Shown: piece after piece, positions 1 through 10,300 of the stretch
Layout of the letters: every line of letters starts with the position of its first letter
Numbering within the stretch: position 1 is the stretch's first letter
DNA from: Lindgomyces ingoldianus
Taxonomy: Eukaryota > Ascomycota > Dothideomycetes > Pleosporales > Lindgomycetaceae
Direction of reading: 5' to 3'
Length of the DNA stretch: 21,902 nt
Assembly: GCF_010093535.1 (NCBI RefSeq)
Contig: NW_022985240.1
Coordinates: 19,769-41,670, forward strand
Translations under genes and position numbers: made by a program
The notes under the pieces: model-generated
Databases searched by the model: none
Told to the model about the DNA's origin: nothing
Seen by the model: only the letters and a program-made list of their open reading frames with translations

Positions 1-3000
1 AACTTTATATTAAAGCCTATTATAACTTATTATAAGTTAAAAGGAACTAATCTAGCACTTTAGAACTTTTTTTAGATATTACTAAAAGTAATTGTAGCAT
101 TATAAGCTGCTTTAAAGCATAGTAGAAACTTTATTTTTATAATATAAGTAATTTAATTATGTATAAAGTTTTTAGCTTAGCGCTTATATACCTTTTTTAA
201 AGAAGTAAAACAACCTATATTAAGTAGCTATAAAAAGTGTAATAAGTAAAAAAGTATATAAATAGTAATAATTTTATTATCTTTATAATATTACTAAAAA
301 TAAAGTAAGTTATAGCTTTTATAGCTATTAATAACTAGTAGACAGTAGCTGCTAATAGTACACTTCTTTATATGTGCGTTAAAGTGCTTTAACTAGTCTA
401 AACTAAGCTAATTAGTAGTCTAGCTGCGCTTAGAGATTATAATAACTATAACAGCGCAGGCAAGACAATAGGTCTAAATGCAGTATAAATCCACTTAGAG
501 GCATATAGGAGTGCGTAGGGACTTAGAGACCTAGGAATACTAATAACACCTATAGGCCTTGTACGTAGGATATCAGAAAACTACTAAGCTAGCTACAGGG
601 GCGAGGTGCGACTAAATACATGAAGGAATAGGGGTACAGCAGGGGTTGGGGCTAGGTCAGGGTCAGGGCTGATACAGGGGCCTTCTAGAGGTTCTAGGCG
701 ACCTGAGATGGAACAAGAATTGTTACAATAACCTAATTTTAAAATAGATTTTTCTTTTTATACTAGTTTAAAAAGTAGTTACTACTTTAAAAAATAATGA
801 AAAGCAGAATAGCCTACTTTTTAGCGTTAATGCTCTAGATAGCTGTTGTCTACTCCTAGTTACCTAGCTAGACTACTTTTAGCTGTCTTTATTTCTCTAA
901 ACTTATAATAACTACTCTAGTAGATATCTAGCCTATTATAAACTCTATTTTATTAAAGTTGTATATATTATTATTCTAGATGCTATACTTAGCTTTAATA
1001 TTCTTTATAAAGTTAAACTAGCTTTAAATTACTATAGAATTTTTATAAAAAGCTTTTTTATAGTTATACTTACACTTAAACTTTACTTTAAGCTTTAAGT
1101 AACACTTAATAAATATATTAAGCTAGTTTATGCTAATATAGCCTATATTACACTTAGCATGTAAAGAATTAGCTATATTAGCTACAGCTACTAGCTAGGA
1201 GGGAAATCCTTGCGCATCTAGCTTAAGTATGTGCTAAATAATTACCTGCTTTTTATTATTATCTAGCTTTTATAAGTTAGCTATATAATTAGCTTAAAAA
1301 GGTTGTCTAGTGTGTTAGTTACTTATTATTTTTTAAAAGACTTTATAGATAGCTGCAGCATGTTACTTAAAAAGTATTACATTTTTTTTAAAAGCCTAAA
1401 GTGTAAGCTGCATCTAATGTTTCTTTAACACATTTAAGTAGTGTTATTAGAAATGCATTAGTATAGGAAAAGTAGTGTAGTAGGGTCTTAGTAAAAGTAA
1501 GTAACTTAGGTGTGTAAGCAACTTGCCTATAAAGTACGTTAAGCTTACTATAACTACTTATATATAGTTTTATATATTTTAATCTAAAAATTATTATAAT
1601 CTGTCTTAACTATTTATAGTAGCTATGTAAGTATAGTTAGATTAAAACTACTATTAGCCTAATGCTCTATATACACACTATTTGCCTACATAGGATTATA
1701 AAAGTACAGCTGTGTGTAGAAAAAAATGTTACTCTTAGTAAGCTTTAATAAGCTGTGCATATAGTATATCTTTTTTATAATCTAAAAAACTTTTACTTTT
1801 ATACTACACACACTTTAATTTATTTATTTATAGTTAGCTAACATAAAAGCTAAGGCTGTGTTATAAAATTAAAAATAGTTTTAAAAAAATTTACTAAGTA
1901 GGTGCCTACTTTATAATAAACAACATAAAAATAAAGGTATATTTAAAAAAGTAAAAAAGTTAATATTACTTATTAAATAATATATAAAATACTAAGAAAA
2001 ATTTACTTAACTTTTATTAACTTACTTTTTAAACTAGTAAAAAGCACTATAGTTAGAATAGCTACTAATAGAATTCTATAATAGACTAAAGTTTATAAAA
2101 GCAATATAAGTTATAGTAGTAATAATATATGCCTTTAGTAAATTATTTTATAAAAGACTAGCTTTAAGTTACTTTTAATTTTTATATATAAATAAAAATA
2201 AAGCAGGCTAATCTAAAGTGTATAAAAATAGTAAAAAATTAATAAGTTTTTATAAGGCTAGCTATATATTACACTATATACATATAAACAGTGTAGGAAG
2301 AGTAAAAGTTAGTGTAAAAAACTTAAAAAAAGTTAATTATATATATTAGTAAATCTAAATAAATAGCATAAAAAAAGTAAAAAAAAAGTGTAAAAAACTT
2401 AAAAAAGTCTTAATATATTTAAAATAAATAATTAAGTACTAATATTCTACTTAATATAGTGTTGCACTTAGCTTAAGTAAGTTAGCTTTAACTTCAACTT
2501 AATTAAATAAAAAAAGTGTAGGTCTAGATAAAAGCAGCACTAAGTTAAATATGTTTTAAAAGTTATGCATTTAAGTTAATATTAGTAAGTAGCTAATATA
2601 CCTAAATAGAACTAAATATAAGTGTAAAAAAAATAGTATTTATAATAAAGTAATATACTGCATAACTATATCTATTGCACTAGTAATAAAAAGCTTTAAC
2701 TTTATTAGTAAAAAAGTTAGAAAAGGGCCTATAGTTATTATAAACTAAGTAAAAAGTAAGTAATAAGTTTATATAGTAATGCTTATACTATACTAAATAA
2801 ATTTAATTATTTAAAGTCTTTAAAAAAATAGTTTTCTTTAAAATAGCATTTTTATTAAGATGATAAAAAGACTTAATTAGGCTAAAAACTTTTAAGAAAA
2901 ATTTTATATAAAAAAAAATTTAACTTATCTAAACTTATTATTTTAAGTAATAAAACACCTTTAAGCCCTTACTCTCTATATAATAGTATGTAGTATATAA

Positions 3001-3605
3001 ATATTCTTTTAATTTAGAGTTAATTAGTATAGCTTTATAGCCTAAAGAAAAAAAAATAGTTAAAAGTGTTTAGTATTAGTTTAATACTATATTAAGTGTA
3101 ATCTTAAGGCCTTTATAATCTTAAGTAAAAGTTATTAAAGAACATAAAATAAATAAATATACTTACTATAACATAGTAGCTTACTATAACTTATTATTAC
3201 TATAAAGTAAAATAAAAAGAGTTAACTAAAGCTATAAAAGTATTAAAGTAGATAATATCTAAGTTAAAAAAAATTAAAATAAGTTTAAGTAAATTTAAAG
3301 CTAAAGTCCTTTTATTTAAATAGCAGCTAGGCCTAAAGTCACACTGCTATTTTGCTTAACTAGGAAGACACCTCTAAAACCCCTCTTTTTGCCTATAATA
3401 GGCTTTACTTAAAAAGTCTTAGCAGCGCTAATTATATTTAGAGGGAAAAACTACATAGTAAAAGTAATTTTAACACCCTTAACTGCGTTGTCTTTAATTA
3501 TAATAGAAAAAAAAGAAAGCTAAATTAAGCATGTAGTAGAGCAGAATAATTACTTAAAGCTTAAAAATATAAAACAATAAAGCTTTTTAGTTATTTAATT
3601 TTCTA
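1..3605. repeat. AT-rich, RIP-mutated repeat block (family not identified)
   Basis: Very AT-rich DNA with stop codons in every frame and no coding potential. The surviving C is mostly followed by T and the surviving G mostly preceded by A, as expected after repeat-induced point mutation of a transposable element. A less eroded stretch at about 420-720 keeps G-rich runs and ends in a TGTTACA at about 728, which resembles the terminus of a fungal LTR. I could not recover pol motifs here as I could in the right flank. The change to ordinary composition at about 3605 is abrupt. I am confident that this is decayed repeat but do not know which family. Confidence 0.8.
138..310 (+). repeat. Left copy of an inverted repeat shared with 21061-21232
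   Basis: This stretch matches the reverse complement of 21061-21232 along about 172 bases with scattered transitions and small indels. Shared landmarks are TTTTTAGCTTAGCGC, AGCTATAAAAAGTGTAATAAG and ATTACTAAAAATAAAGTAAG. The similarity fades on both sides. It is most simply two members of one repeat family lying in opposite orientation on either side of the gene island. Confidence 0.75.
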
Positions 3606-3933
3606 CTAATTAGATTAATAACCGGCTTATATCCAGACTAATAGGAGAGAGGGCTTGGCGGTAGAGATAGTGTAATATTTGATGGTAATAAGGCTGTTTG
3701 ACGTTGAAGCTCTGTACGGAAGCCTCGGAGGCCATGGATATGCGGGCCTCTCGGACCCCGAGGAAAGCAAGCATAAAAGCCACCTCATGTATCAACTCTC
3801 GTAGAAAAATACAGCTCAATACACCTTCCCACTGCCGCCACAACATCAACCAAGGGCTTACGTGGGAAATGCATGAAGATATAAGCCGGGTATAACGCTA
3901 ACTGTGTCTGAAGATACATGATCAATCTCCCCA
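3606..3933. other. Gene-free spacer between RIP block and gasdermin-like gene
   Basis: Composition becomes normal here. Short open frames exist on both strands (79 codons minus, 65 codons plus), but neither has recognisable motifs, splice signals or a family match. I see no promoter, repeat or RNA gene. It probably contains the 3' flank of the minus-strand gene that ends at 3934. Confidence 0.5.
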
Positions 3934-4947
3934 TTAGAACACTAGGAACTCGTCCCCATCACCGAGCCAGATCTTCTCTGCCTCGCCTGTCCCTTCGGCC
4001 TCCAGGACTTGGGCGACATTGTCCTTCTTGCGCTCTTCGTCCTCTAGCGAGAACGTGGCACCCTTTGACTGTGTGCGGAAAGACCATGTCCGGTCTAATG
4101 TGCCCTTCCAGATTTTACTGACTCGAACAGCCCACACGAAGTCGGACTCGGTGCTCGTTGACATTGAAGTTCCGCTTTGAGAAGCCGCAGTGGTAGCCAG
4201 ATCTCCTGATACCGTGTCCGCGAGGTTCCTACCGAAGGTTTTGTTAGCCGTAAATATACTAAAAGTCAACAAGCAACGTCCCAGACTTACACTCCCCCGC
4301 CCAGAGTTCCAGATCTCCCATGATTCTCGGAACTTGATCCCCGAGAGCCACGGGCAATTGCAACGCCCGTTATCATGATAATGGACCAGGCGCCTAAAGT
4401 CTTGCTTCTTTCGATGTGACTTTCCACCTCCTTATCTTCAAGCACATCCTTAATATATCCCCTTGTTGGTGCAATGATGTAACGGTCCAACTTGTTAAAA
4501 GCACGGTAATTGTGGACTGAATTTTTGAATGCTAGAGCAACTTTCGCTTGGGCTGACAAGCCTGCGACTTCCGCAATGGGAACGTTGGTATCCGCTAAAT
4601 TAACGTTAGGGCATAAGTTACTAAGCTAAACAAGACCTGTTTGAGGCCTAGACTGGCCTACAACTTATATCTCAAGGTAACATACCAGAGACTCCGGCTT
4701 GATGCATCCCCCCTTCCTTCCACTCCATCTTCCACGCTCCGGTCGTGTATACTGGGACCGCGGGCGTGAACATAAATCCTTCGATCGATCGGTTGATGAT
4801 GCTGTCCATGTGATCCAAATCTTTCAGACTCGCCATGATGTGGCCGGGACAGATGGCGCCATTGCCTTTGCCCACGCCATTGGTGTCAGTCGGCAGCGTC
4901 GGGGGCGGAAAGTGGGTTTGTTTCAAGCGAAACCAGCAATTCTCCAT
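3934..4947 (-). CDS. Fungal gasdermin-like protein (RCD-1/HET-Q1 type), three exons
   Basis: Exons are 4947-4686, 4594-4291 and 4258-3934, in continuous frame, giving about 296 aa. Intron 1 has a GTATGT donor, a CTAAC branch site and a TTTAG acceptor. Intron 2 has a GTAAGT donor; its acceptor is either at 4259 (32-bp intron) or, better supported, at 4229 (62 bp, CTAAC branch, 286 aa). Both keep frame. The start is the ATG before ENCWFRLKQTHFPPP; an upstream in-frame ATG at 5031 is less likely. Visible elements are the N-terminal WFRL..THFPPP, a CPGHI..SLKDLD stretch, GAWSIIMITGVAIARG (around residues 156-171, resembling the gasdermin strand LYVVTEVL), DFVWAVRVSKI (from about residue 228, resembling the gasdermin AFRV strand), and a 38-residue acidic tail after GATF. 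Known for the family: the N-terminal part forms membrane pores after proteolysis removes a short C-terminal inhibitory segment. Assignment is by recalled family pattern plus the neighbouring S8 protease gene. No frame damage is seen. Confidence 0.65.
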
Positions 4948-5945
4948 TGTTGTTAGCGAAATGTCAATGCGACATAGGATGGGGCTTTGTGTTTGATGGC
5001 CAGGTGCTGCTTTTGTAACGACAGGATTCACAACCTTAAGCGTTTGCGGGGCAGTTCAGCTTGGCGCTTGGTCCTTCAGCCCCACCTGCGTGCAACAATT
5101 CGTTACAGGTCAAGCTCAGGTTAGGAAGCTAGTAACAGCTTTTCTTGAAATTAAAACCATATTTATTATAAGCTTCATATCCTGTATTGCTTGATTGCTT
5201 GTTTAAATAGGCTAGCGTGATTCCCCCCCCCCGAAAATCGCAACTCCAAATTTCACAGCGCAATTCCACCACAATATCAAGTGTAATTTTTAGTTTAAAA
5301 GCTGGCTATATATTATATATGCTATGGATTATCTTCCATATCAAAATAAGAATTCCTGATAGCGAGGGTATTGAGACATCTGGAGTTGAAGTCCGCGACT
5401 ACTTCGAACAAGTCACCAATTTATTTCCACGCGCAACTTGACCACAACGCGGGCCAATTTTGATGCTTTAAATCAGCAGGCAAGATTTAACATGCTCTAA
5501 AGATTATTGTAATACTTACAAAAAAATTTATCCCGTGTTGATGGTGAGCCGCATAAGGTTCAAGTTGACACGTCGAAATCTGGGGGACAAAGCTCAAAAA
5601 CGGGGGGACAATGTGTGTGTGTGTGTGTATTCTATTATGGCCATGCACCCTGCGGGTATGGGCCGTTACGATGCGCCAGCTATGTACATTCTGTTATCAT
5701 CCACCTGCTCTATCTAGTTCAGAAGCTAACCGTGAGACCTGCTGATCGCCTATCTAACACCATGCTCAACATAGGAAAGAAAGAAAAGTGATACGCTACC
5801 GTATGCTGTGATTGAGAAGAAGTTGATAGGAGCTGGCTTGTTTTCCGGGATCCTCCATCCGCAGGGCAATTCTGGCGTCGTGCGCCTCTTAATCGGCAGC
5901 GCGCTGGCGGAGGGTTCGTAGGGCGGCGGCTCGCCACTGACTTGG
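4948..5945. other. Intergenic region upstream of the gasdermin-like gene
   Basis: No credible gene. It holds the presumed promoter side of the minus-strand gene, an AT-rich patch at about 5140-5170, a run of ten C at 5223-5232, and a (TG)8 dinucleotide run at 5612-5627. The GC-rich part at about 5840-5940 lies immediately 3' of the LINE fragment on the minus strand and may be that element's 3' untranslated end. Confidence 0.5.
5612..5627. repeat. (TG)8 microsatellite
   Basis: Eight perfect TG dinucleotides in the spacer between the gasdermin-like gene and the LINE fragment. It is a simple repeat, useful only as a polymorphic marker. Confidence 0.9.
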
Positions 5946-6300
5946 TTATAAAATAGATATCGGAATTCCTAGACGTTGTCGCTCGTTGTTGTCTGTTTCT
6001 GCCCTTGCTGTGTCGTTGCTAACTGACTGTAGATGTTTCGTGTCCATCGCGAACTGGATCGTGGCTCGCACCACCTCTATGTCTGGCTTCCATCGCTCTA
6101 TCGGCCCGTCGATGCTTTCGCCTCCTTCCTGTCGGCTCGAGTATCCCCCAAGCGTGTACGAAAGGTCTCCGAATCGCTCTCCAAGCTGCATCCGGAGCTT
6201 CTGTCTCGGCCTTTCCCACCTCCTGCAGCAGAAGAGAAAGTGCGGGATCGATTTGATTAGCCCGCACTCGCACTCCGCTGTTTCCGCTGCCTTGATCAAG
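5946..6300 (-). mobile_element. 3' end of a Tad/I-type LINE ORF2 (truncated non-LTR retrotransposon)
   Basis: A minus-strand frame of about 117 codons reads as the C-terminal tail of a fungal LINE polyprotein. It has the zinc-knuckle-like ECECGLIKSIPHFLFCCRRW, then DLSYTLGGYSSRQ, DGPIERWKP and VVRATIQFAMDT. This Cys/His cluster followed by the WKP...VRATI.FA tail is typical of fungal Tad1-like elements downstream of RNase H. Everything 5' of the knuckle (endonuclease, RT, RNase H) is missing: the frame is interrupted immediately upstream, at about 6310. The 5' truncation is usual for LINE insertions. Unlike the flanking blocks, the fragment keeps an uninterrupted frame and shows little RIP. 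Confidence 0.65.
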
Positions 6301-6816
6301 TATTGATTTGTATATATCTAAGATAATACATTGCAGAGGTGGCAGCATGTCCACTTACATAGACCCTCTGCCTTGCATAGCCGCCTTAATCTATATCCGC
6401 CTCTTGCGGGGTACAGCTAGCTAGCAAGTTAATACCAGTGTGCACCTTAAGCATACTTTAACAGCCAGCCTAAAGACTCTATCCTTGATGGCTATCCTCA
6501 GGATTCCGTCCTCTTAGCAGACTGACACGCGCGCCCGTCTTCTCGAGCCATACAGAAAGTGTCGTAACTGCGGTCCGCCTACCCAGTCTTCCGTCGCTTC
6601 CATTATATGCTGCGCCCCGCAGACTGTTAATCTGTTTCGCGCTGCCTTGTAAGATCTCCCCAATAAGGCCGACCGTGTCTCGCAGGAGTTCGCCCACTTG
6701 TATCCCCTCTGTACCCAGAACAGCCAAGCAACATAGTGTTGTCCCTCCTACTAACCAAGGTGTCTCGTCGTTCTCTGCGTAGATTCAAGCGTGCCGGATC
6801 GTGTCGTTCGCGTGCG

Positions 6817-6872
6817 TTTTGACCTGTTCGTCTTGACCTGTTCGTCTTGACCTATTCGTTTTGACCTATGCG
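6817..6872 (+). repeat. Four 14-bp tandem units, TTTTGACCTGTTCG type
   Basis: Four consecutive 14-bp units at 6817, 6831, 6845 and 6859 share the core TTGACCT; they differ by C/T and G/A substitutions. They lie about 525 bp upstream of the protease start codon, so the repeated TTGACC core could be a regulatory site, but no binding factor can be assigned from sequence alone. Confidence 0.85.
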
Positions 6873-7267
6873 TTTCCGTACGTTGTTGCTCTTATCCGGC
6901 GATATCCTCCTTCCGACAGAGCAGCCCGAGAGCACCCCAAAGGTGTCCTATCCCACGACCTAGGCGTTATCGACTGTAGGATCGACTCGCAATCGTGTGT
7001 CGGATGGTTTTCAAAGTGTTCCCTTGTCGCTTGTTGATGGTTGGGCCGGCGATGGCTCGTCCACCAGTAGCCCTGACCAGCTGACGGTGCTGGCCAGTAT
7101 TGACTCTTCTTAGCTCTGTAAAATACCCAGGCGCAAGGCATTTACAGGTTCCCAGCCGACACCACGGGGAGGTGAGAGTCATCGTCGGCCAACAAGTTAT
7201 TGCAACGAAGTAGACCGCACGGCATCGAAACCAGCCCCTGCCCCGCTGATATCCGTGAACCGGCCTG

Positions 7268-7291
7268 CGTTAGCGCCCACGTTAGCGCCCA
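7268..7291 (+). repeat. 12-bp direct duplication CGTTAGCGCCCA
   Basis: Two perfect adjacent copies of CGTTAGCGCCCA, about 105 bp upstream of the protease start codon. It is either a slippage duplication or a doubled promoter element. Confidence 0.9.
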
Positions 7292-7396
7292 CACGGACCA
7301 GCTCCCATCTCCATTTCAGCCTGCACCATCAGCTGGCGGTCCGCGTAGCCTACCCTCGACGCCGGCATGTTGACATGAGATGCTCATGCTTCCATT

Positions 7397-10300
7397 ATGC
7401 TCAGCTACTTCACGAACTTGGTCCGACCGGTCTCACCACGGATCCCAAAAGTGGAAGAGTCGTCGCCACCGCAGCCCGCAGACCTCGATTCCCTACCCGG
7501 GTTCGCTCAGGCTGTCGCGCAGAAGTTACAGTCAGAGGCCGCTCAACTAACACCGGGGCCAGATGCACCAGGCGTTATGCTGTTCAAAGGCGTCTTCTGT
7601 TCATTCCTCCAGTCTGTGCCCGAGTATCTGAATGGCCTGCCGCATCGATCTCATCAGAATCGACTTCTAACCCTCCTAAACTGCTGGGAGGATTTGTGCC
7701 AGGTAAGAGCCTTGCTATCCAGCAGTTTTCGTGTTGCTATTATCCTGGCAAGATAATGTAAATGTTTCGTGCGGATGCAGGACTAGCATCTGAGTGCCTC
7801 AATCACACTAGATCGACACCATGGCCCGGCAGAAGTCCAAGTCAATAGTGCCCATTCAAGGCGCCGTCGAGTTGCCCGTGTGCGTTGAACTGGAAAGCAA
7901 GTTGTTGGCCTAGTTGCGTCTAACGCGGGCCTAAATCTGGCTTATTTCCCACTTTTTTACTATAGATTAGGACATTTACTAACCACATATGCAGTGGTCA
8001 AATCCCGCAGCATCCTCGTACACCCGCGAAGCCAGAGCTGATTTCAGCGCATGCCAATACCCCGCTCTCAAATCACTACTAGAATCTCGCAAATCCGTCA
8101 AGGCCGTGTTAGTCCAATTTGCAAGCGCAAAATCATTTCCACGCCGTGATAAAGCAGCCAATACACTATGGCAAAACATGATTAATGCATTTAACGCTCT
8201 ATCGGCACCTGAGAGCGAATCGGAGGACCCAGATCTATCAGAGTTGATGAAACTTGCTACATCGAAGGAAGATCTCGAAGACAATCAGAGCTTTGTACTA
8301 CAGCTTTATGATGCTCTGTCTCAACATTTCATGCCTGATAGGTGCTCATACGACTGGAAATCAATAGTTGTCAATCTTCGATTGAATTGGTGGGAACTTT
8401 CCAAAGAAGATGATACTCTTTGCTTTGGACTTTTCGTTATGATCAACGAAAAGGGTACACCAGACGATTCGGCGACGCATTGCCATTGGCAAGACCTCCA
8501 AGTCTGCGTCTCGAAAAGGAAACAAGTCGCATTTAATGTTCCTTCTGGCCGGACTCCGAATCTCTCGGAACCGTTGGAGGATTTCCAGGAAGACTGCTTT
8601 CCTAATGCAGAGGACGCCTCGCATGGTTCCGGAGACACGGATCAAACTTCCTCTTCCGATGAGAATGAGACGGACGAGCTTTGTCAGTATCTCGCGCAAC
8701 GCACTGTGGCCCAATATAGGTTTGAATACGCCACAGACTTCAAGCTGCAAAAGTCTAATCAACCGGAGAGGTCATTTCTGAGGAGCTCTATGGGTATTAC
8801 CCTAGATGATCTAATAGGAACCGGGAAACTGGGCGCTAAGATGAAGCTTTCGCTTTCCTTTCTTCTGATACGGACGTTCTGGCAGTATTGCGAATCGGAC
8901 TGGATGCAGGATTACTGGAGCAAAGAATCTGTTTATTTCATGTTCAACATGGTTGATGGTTATCCAAAGGCCATTTCCATTCACGAACCGTTTCTTCAGG
9001 CTCGATTCAACAAGAGCGACCATGGCGATAAAATGGGACAATTGACAGAACCAAGCAAACCTTCAAGCCGGAAAAAGAAATTTCGAAAAACAAGCCACGA
9101 TACTAAAGTACGGACAAGGACACATCAGTACCCAAAACTACTCGCCCTTGGCATCATGTTACTCGAAATTGAACTAGATCGCAAACTCGAGAGTCTGACA
9201 TCCCGAGCCGGCGAAGATTCAGATATTGTCAACATACGACACAATATGGCCACCAAGGTGCTCAATGATCAGGATTTTTGGCCACCAAAAGACATTTGGA
9301 AGCCTGTGAAAGAATCTATCGAGATATGTATAAAGGCCGACACGGAAGTTCTTGGCAATGTAGAGGAAGACCTGCGACATAACTTCTACCGAAGAGTGGT
9401 TGGCCCTTTCAAGGCGTTCATGACATTGGCTTGGTCCGATGCGGACTATCAGAGGATAGAATCAGTAGTGATCCACAATGCGCCACCCTCACATTCCCCT
9501 GCAGCGCAACATGGCGCGCCGGTTGATCTGCTACAAGCAGGTGAAGCTAATTGTGAAGCGACATATTCGAACACCTTCAGAGCTTCGTCATCAGCAGCGC
9601 GCATGATGTACGTACGGATCATCTCCTTCCGCTAGAACTGTCCTAATATCAATAAATAGCGTCGCTGGTACTGACGGCTCAAGGTCTCAGATAGGGACGA
9701 CCATGAGTGCAGATTCGTGAGTCTCAAATTCTGTGGTCCGGGAAACATGCTAATGAAACAAATGCTGCAGACCTTTCACATCGACCGATTGGTTTGCGAA
9801 GCTGGACGACTTGAACGATGTACTCAAGATATCCCAGCGCAATAGAGACGAGCATTCGAGAGTCGTTAAAATAGCTATCCTAGATACAGGGGTCCAAGAA
9901 GCATACTACCAGAACGATCAGTCCTCCACCAAGAACATCAAAGACTACAAAGACTTCGTGTCCGGTAATGATAATATAAGGCAGGATCGTACTGATCATG
10001 GAACATCATGTGTTCGCCTGCTCCAGAAGGTATATGAAAATGCAGACATATATGTTGGACGAGTCTTCGAGACCAAGGATGCAACTCCCGAAACAAAGAA
10101 ATACATGGAAAATGTTCGTCTACAAGGAGATTTCTATGGACACCGAGCTAATAATCTGGTCAGGCAATCAAGCACGCGATATGCAAAACGAAAGGATGGG
10201 GAGTAGACGTAGTCTGCCTACCATCTGGATTTGAGTCGGAATACCGACCAATCACGAACGCCATCTCGAACGCCAAACCTTCTAAAGTTCTCATCTTTGC

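Larger units (their letters stand above)
6301..7396. other. Spacer upstream of the protease gene
   Basis: I see no convincing gene. Short open frames of 70-90 codons on the minus strand (for example 6479-6727 and 6866-7141) have no recognisable motifs. The region carries a 14-bp tandem repeat at 6817-6872 and a 12-bp direct repeat at 7268-7291. It probably contains the promoter of the plus-strand protease gene starting at 7397; an in-frame stop at 7376 fixes that gene's first ATG. Confidence 0.5.

Noticed and set aside
720..740. TGTTACA as the end of a second LTR in the left flank
   Set aside because: No matching opposite terminus, polypurine tract or internal pol motif was found nearby and no similarity to the 13328-13920 LTR could be seen.
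1..3605. CRISPR array or bacterial genes
   Set aside because: No spaced repeats; composition, introns and RIP signature indicate a filamentous fungus.
3610..3895. Overlapping open frames on both strands (79 and 65 codons)
   Set aside because: No start context, splice signals, domain or family resemblance; overlapping frames at a composition boundary are expected by chance.
6479..6727. 82-codon minus-strand frame
   Set aside because: Protein-like in places but no motif, no exon partner and no family I recognise; left as part of the spacer.
7255..7761. 168-codon plus-strand frame overlapping the protease 5' exon
   Set aside because: It runs in another frame over 7397-7702, is Arg/His/Pro-rich in a way typical of GC-rich shadow frames, and passes through the GTAAGA intron of the better model.
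10114..10206. Apparent frameshift and stop inside the S8 domain
   Set aside because: A 50-bp intron (10114-10163, GTTCGT donor, GCTAAT branch, CAG acceptor) restores the frame exactly and joins conserved S8 sequence, so the gene is not broken here.
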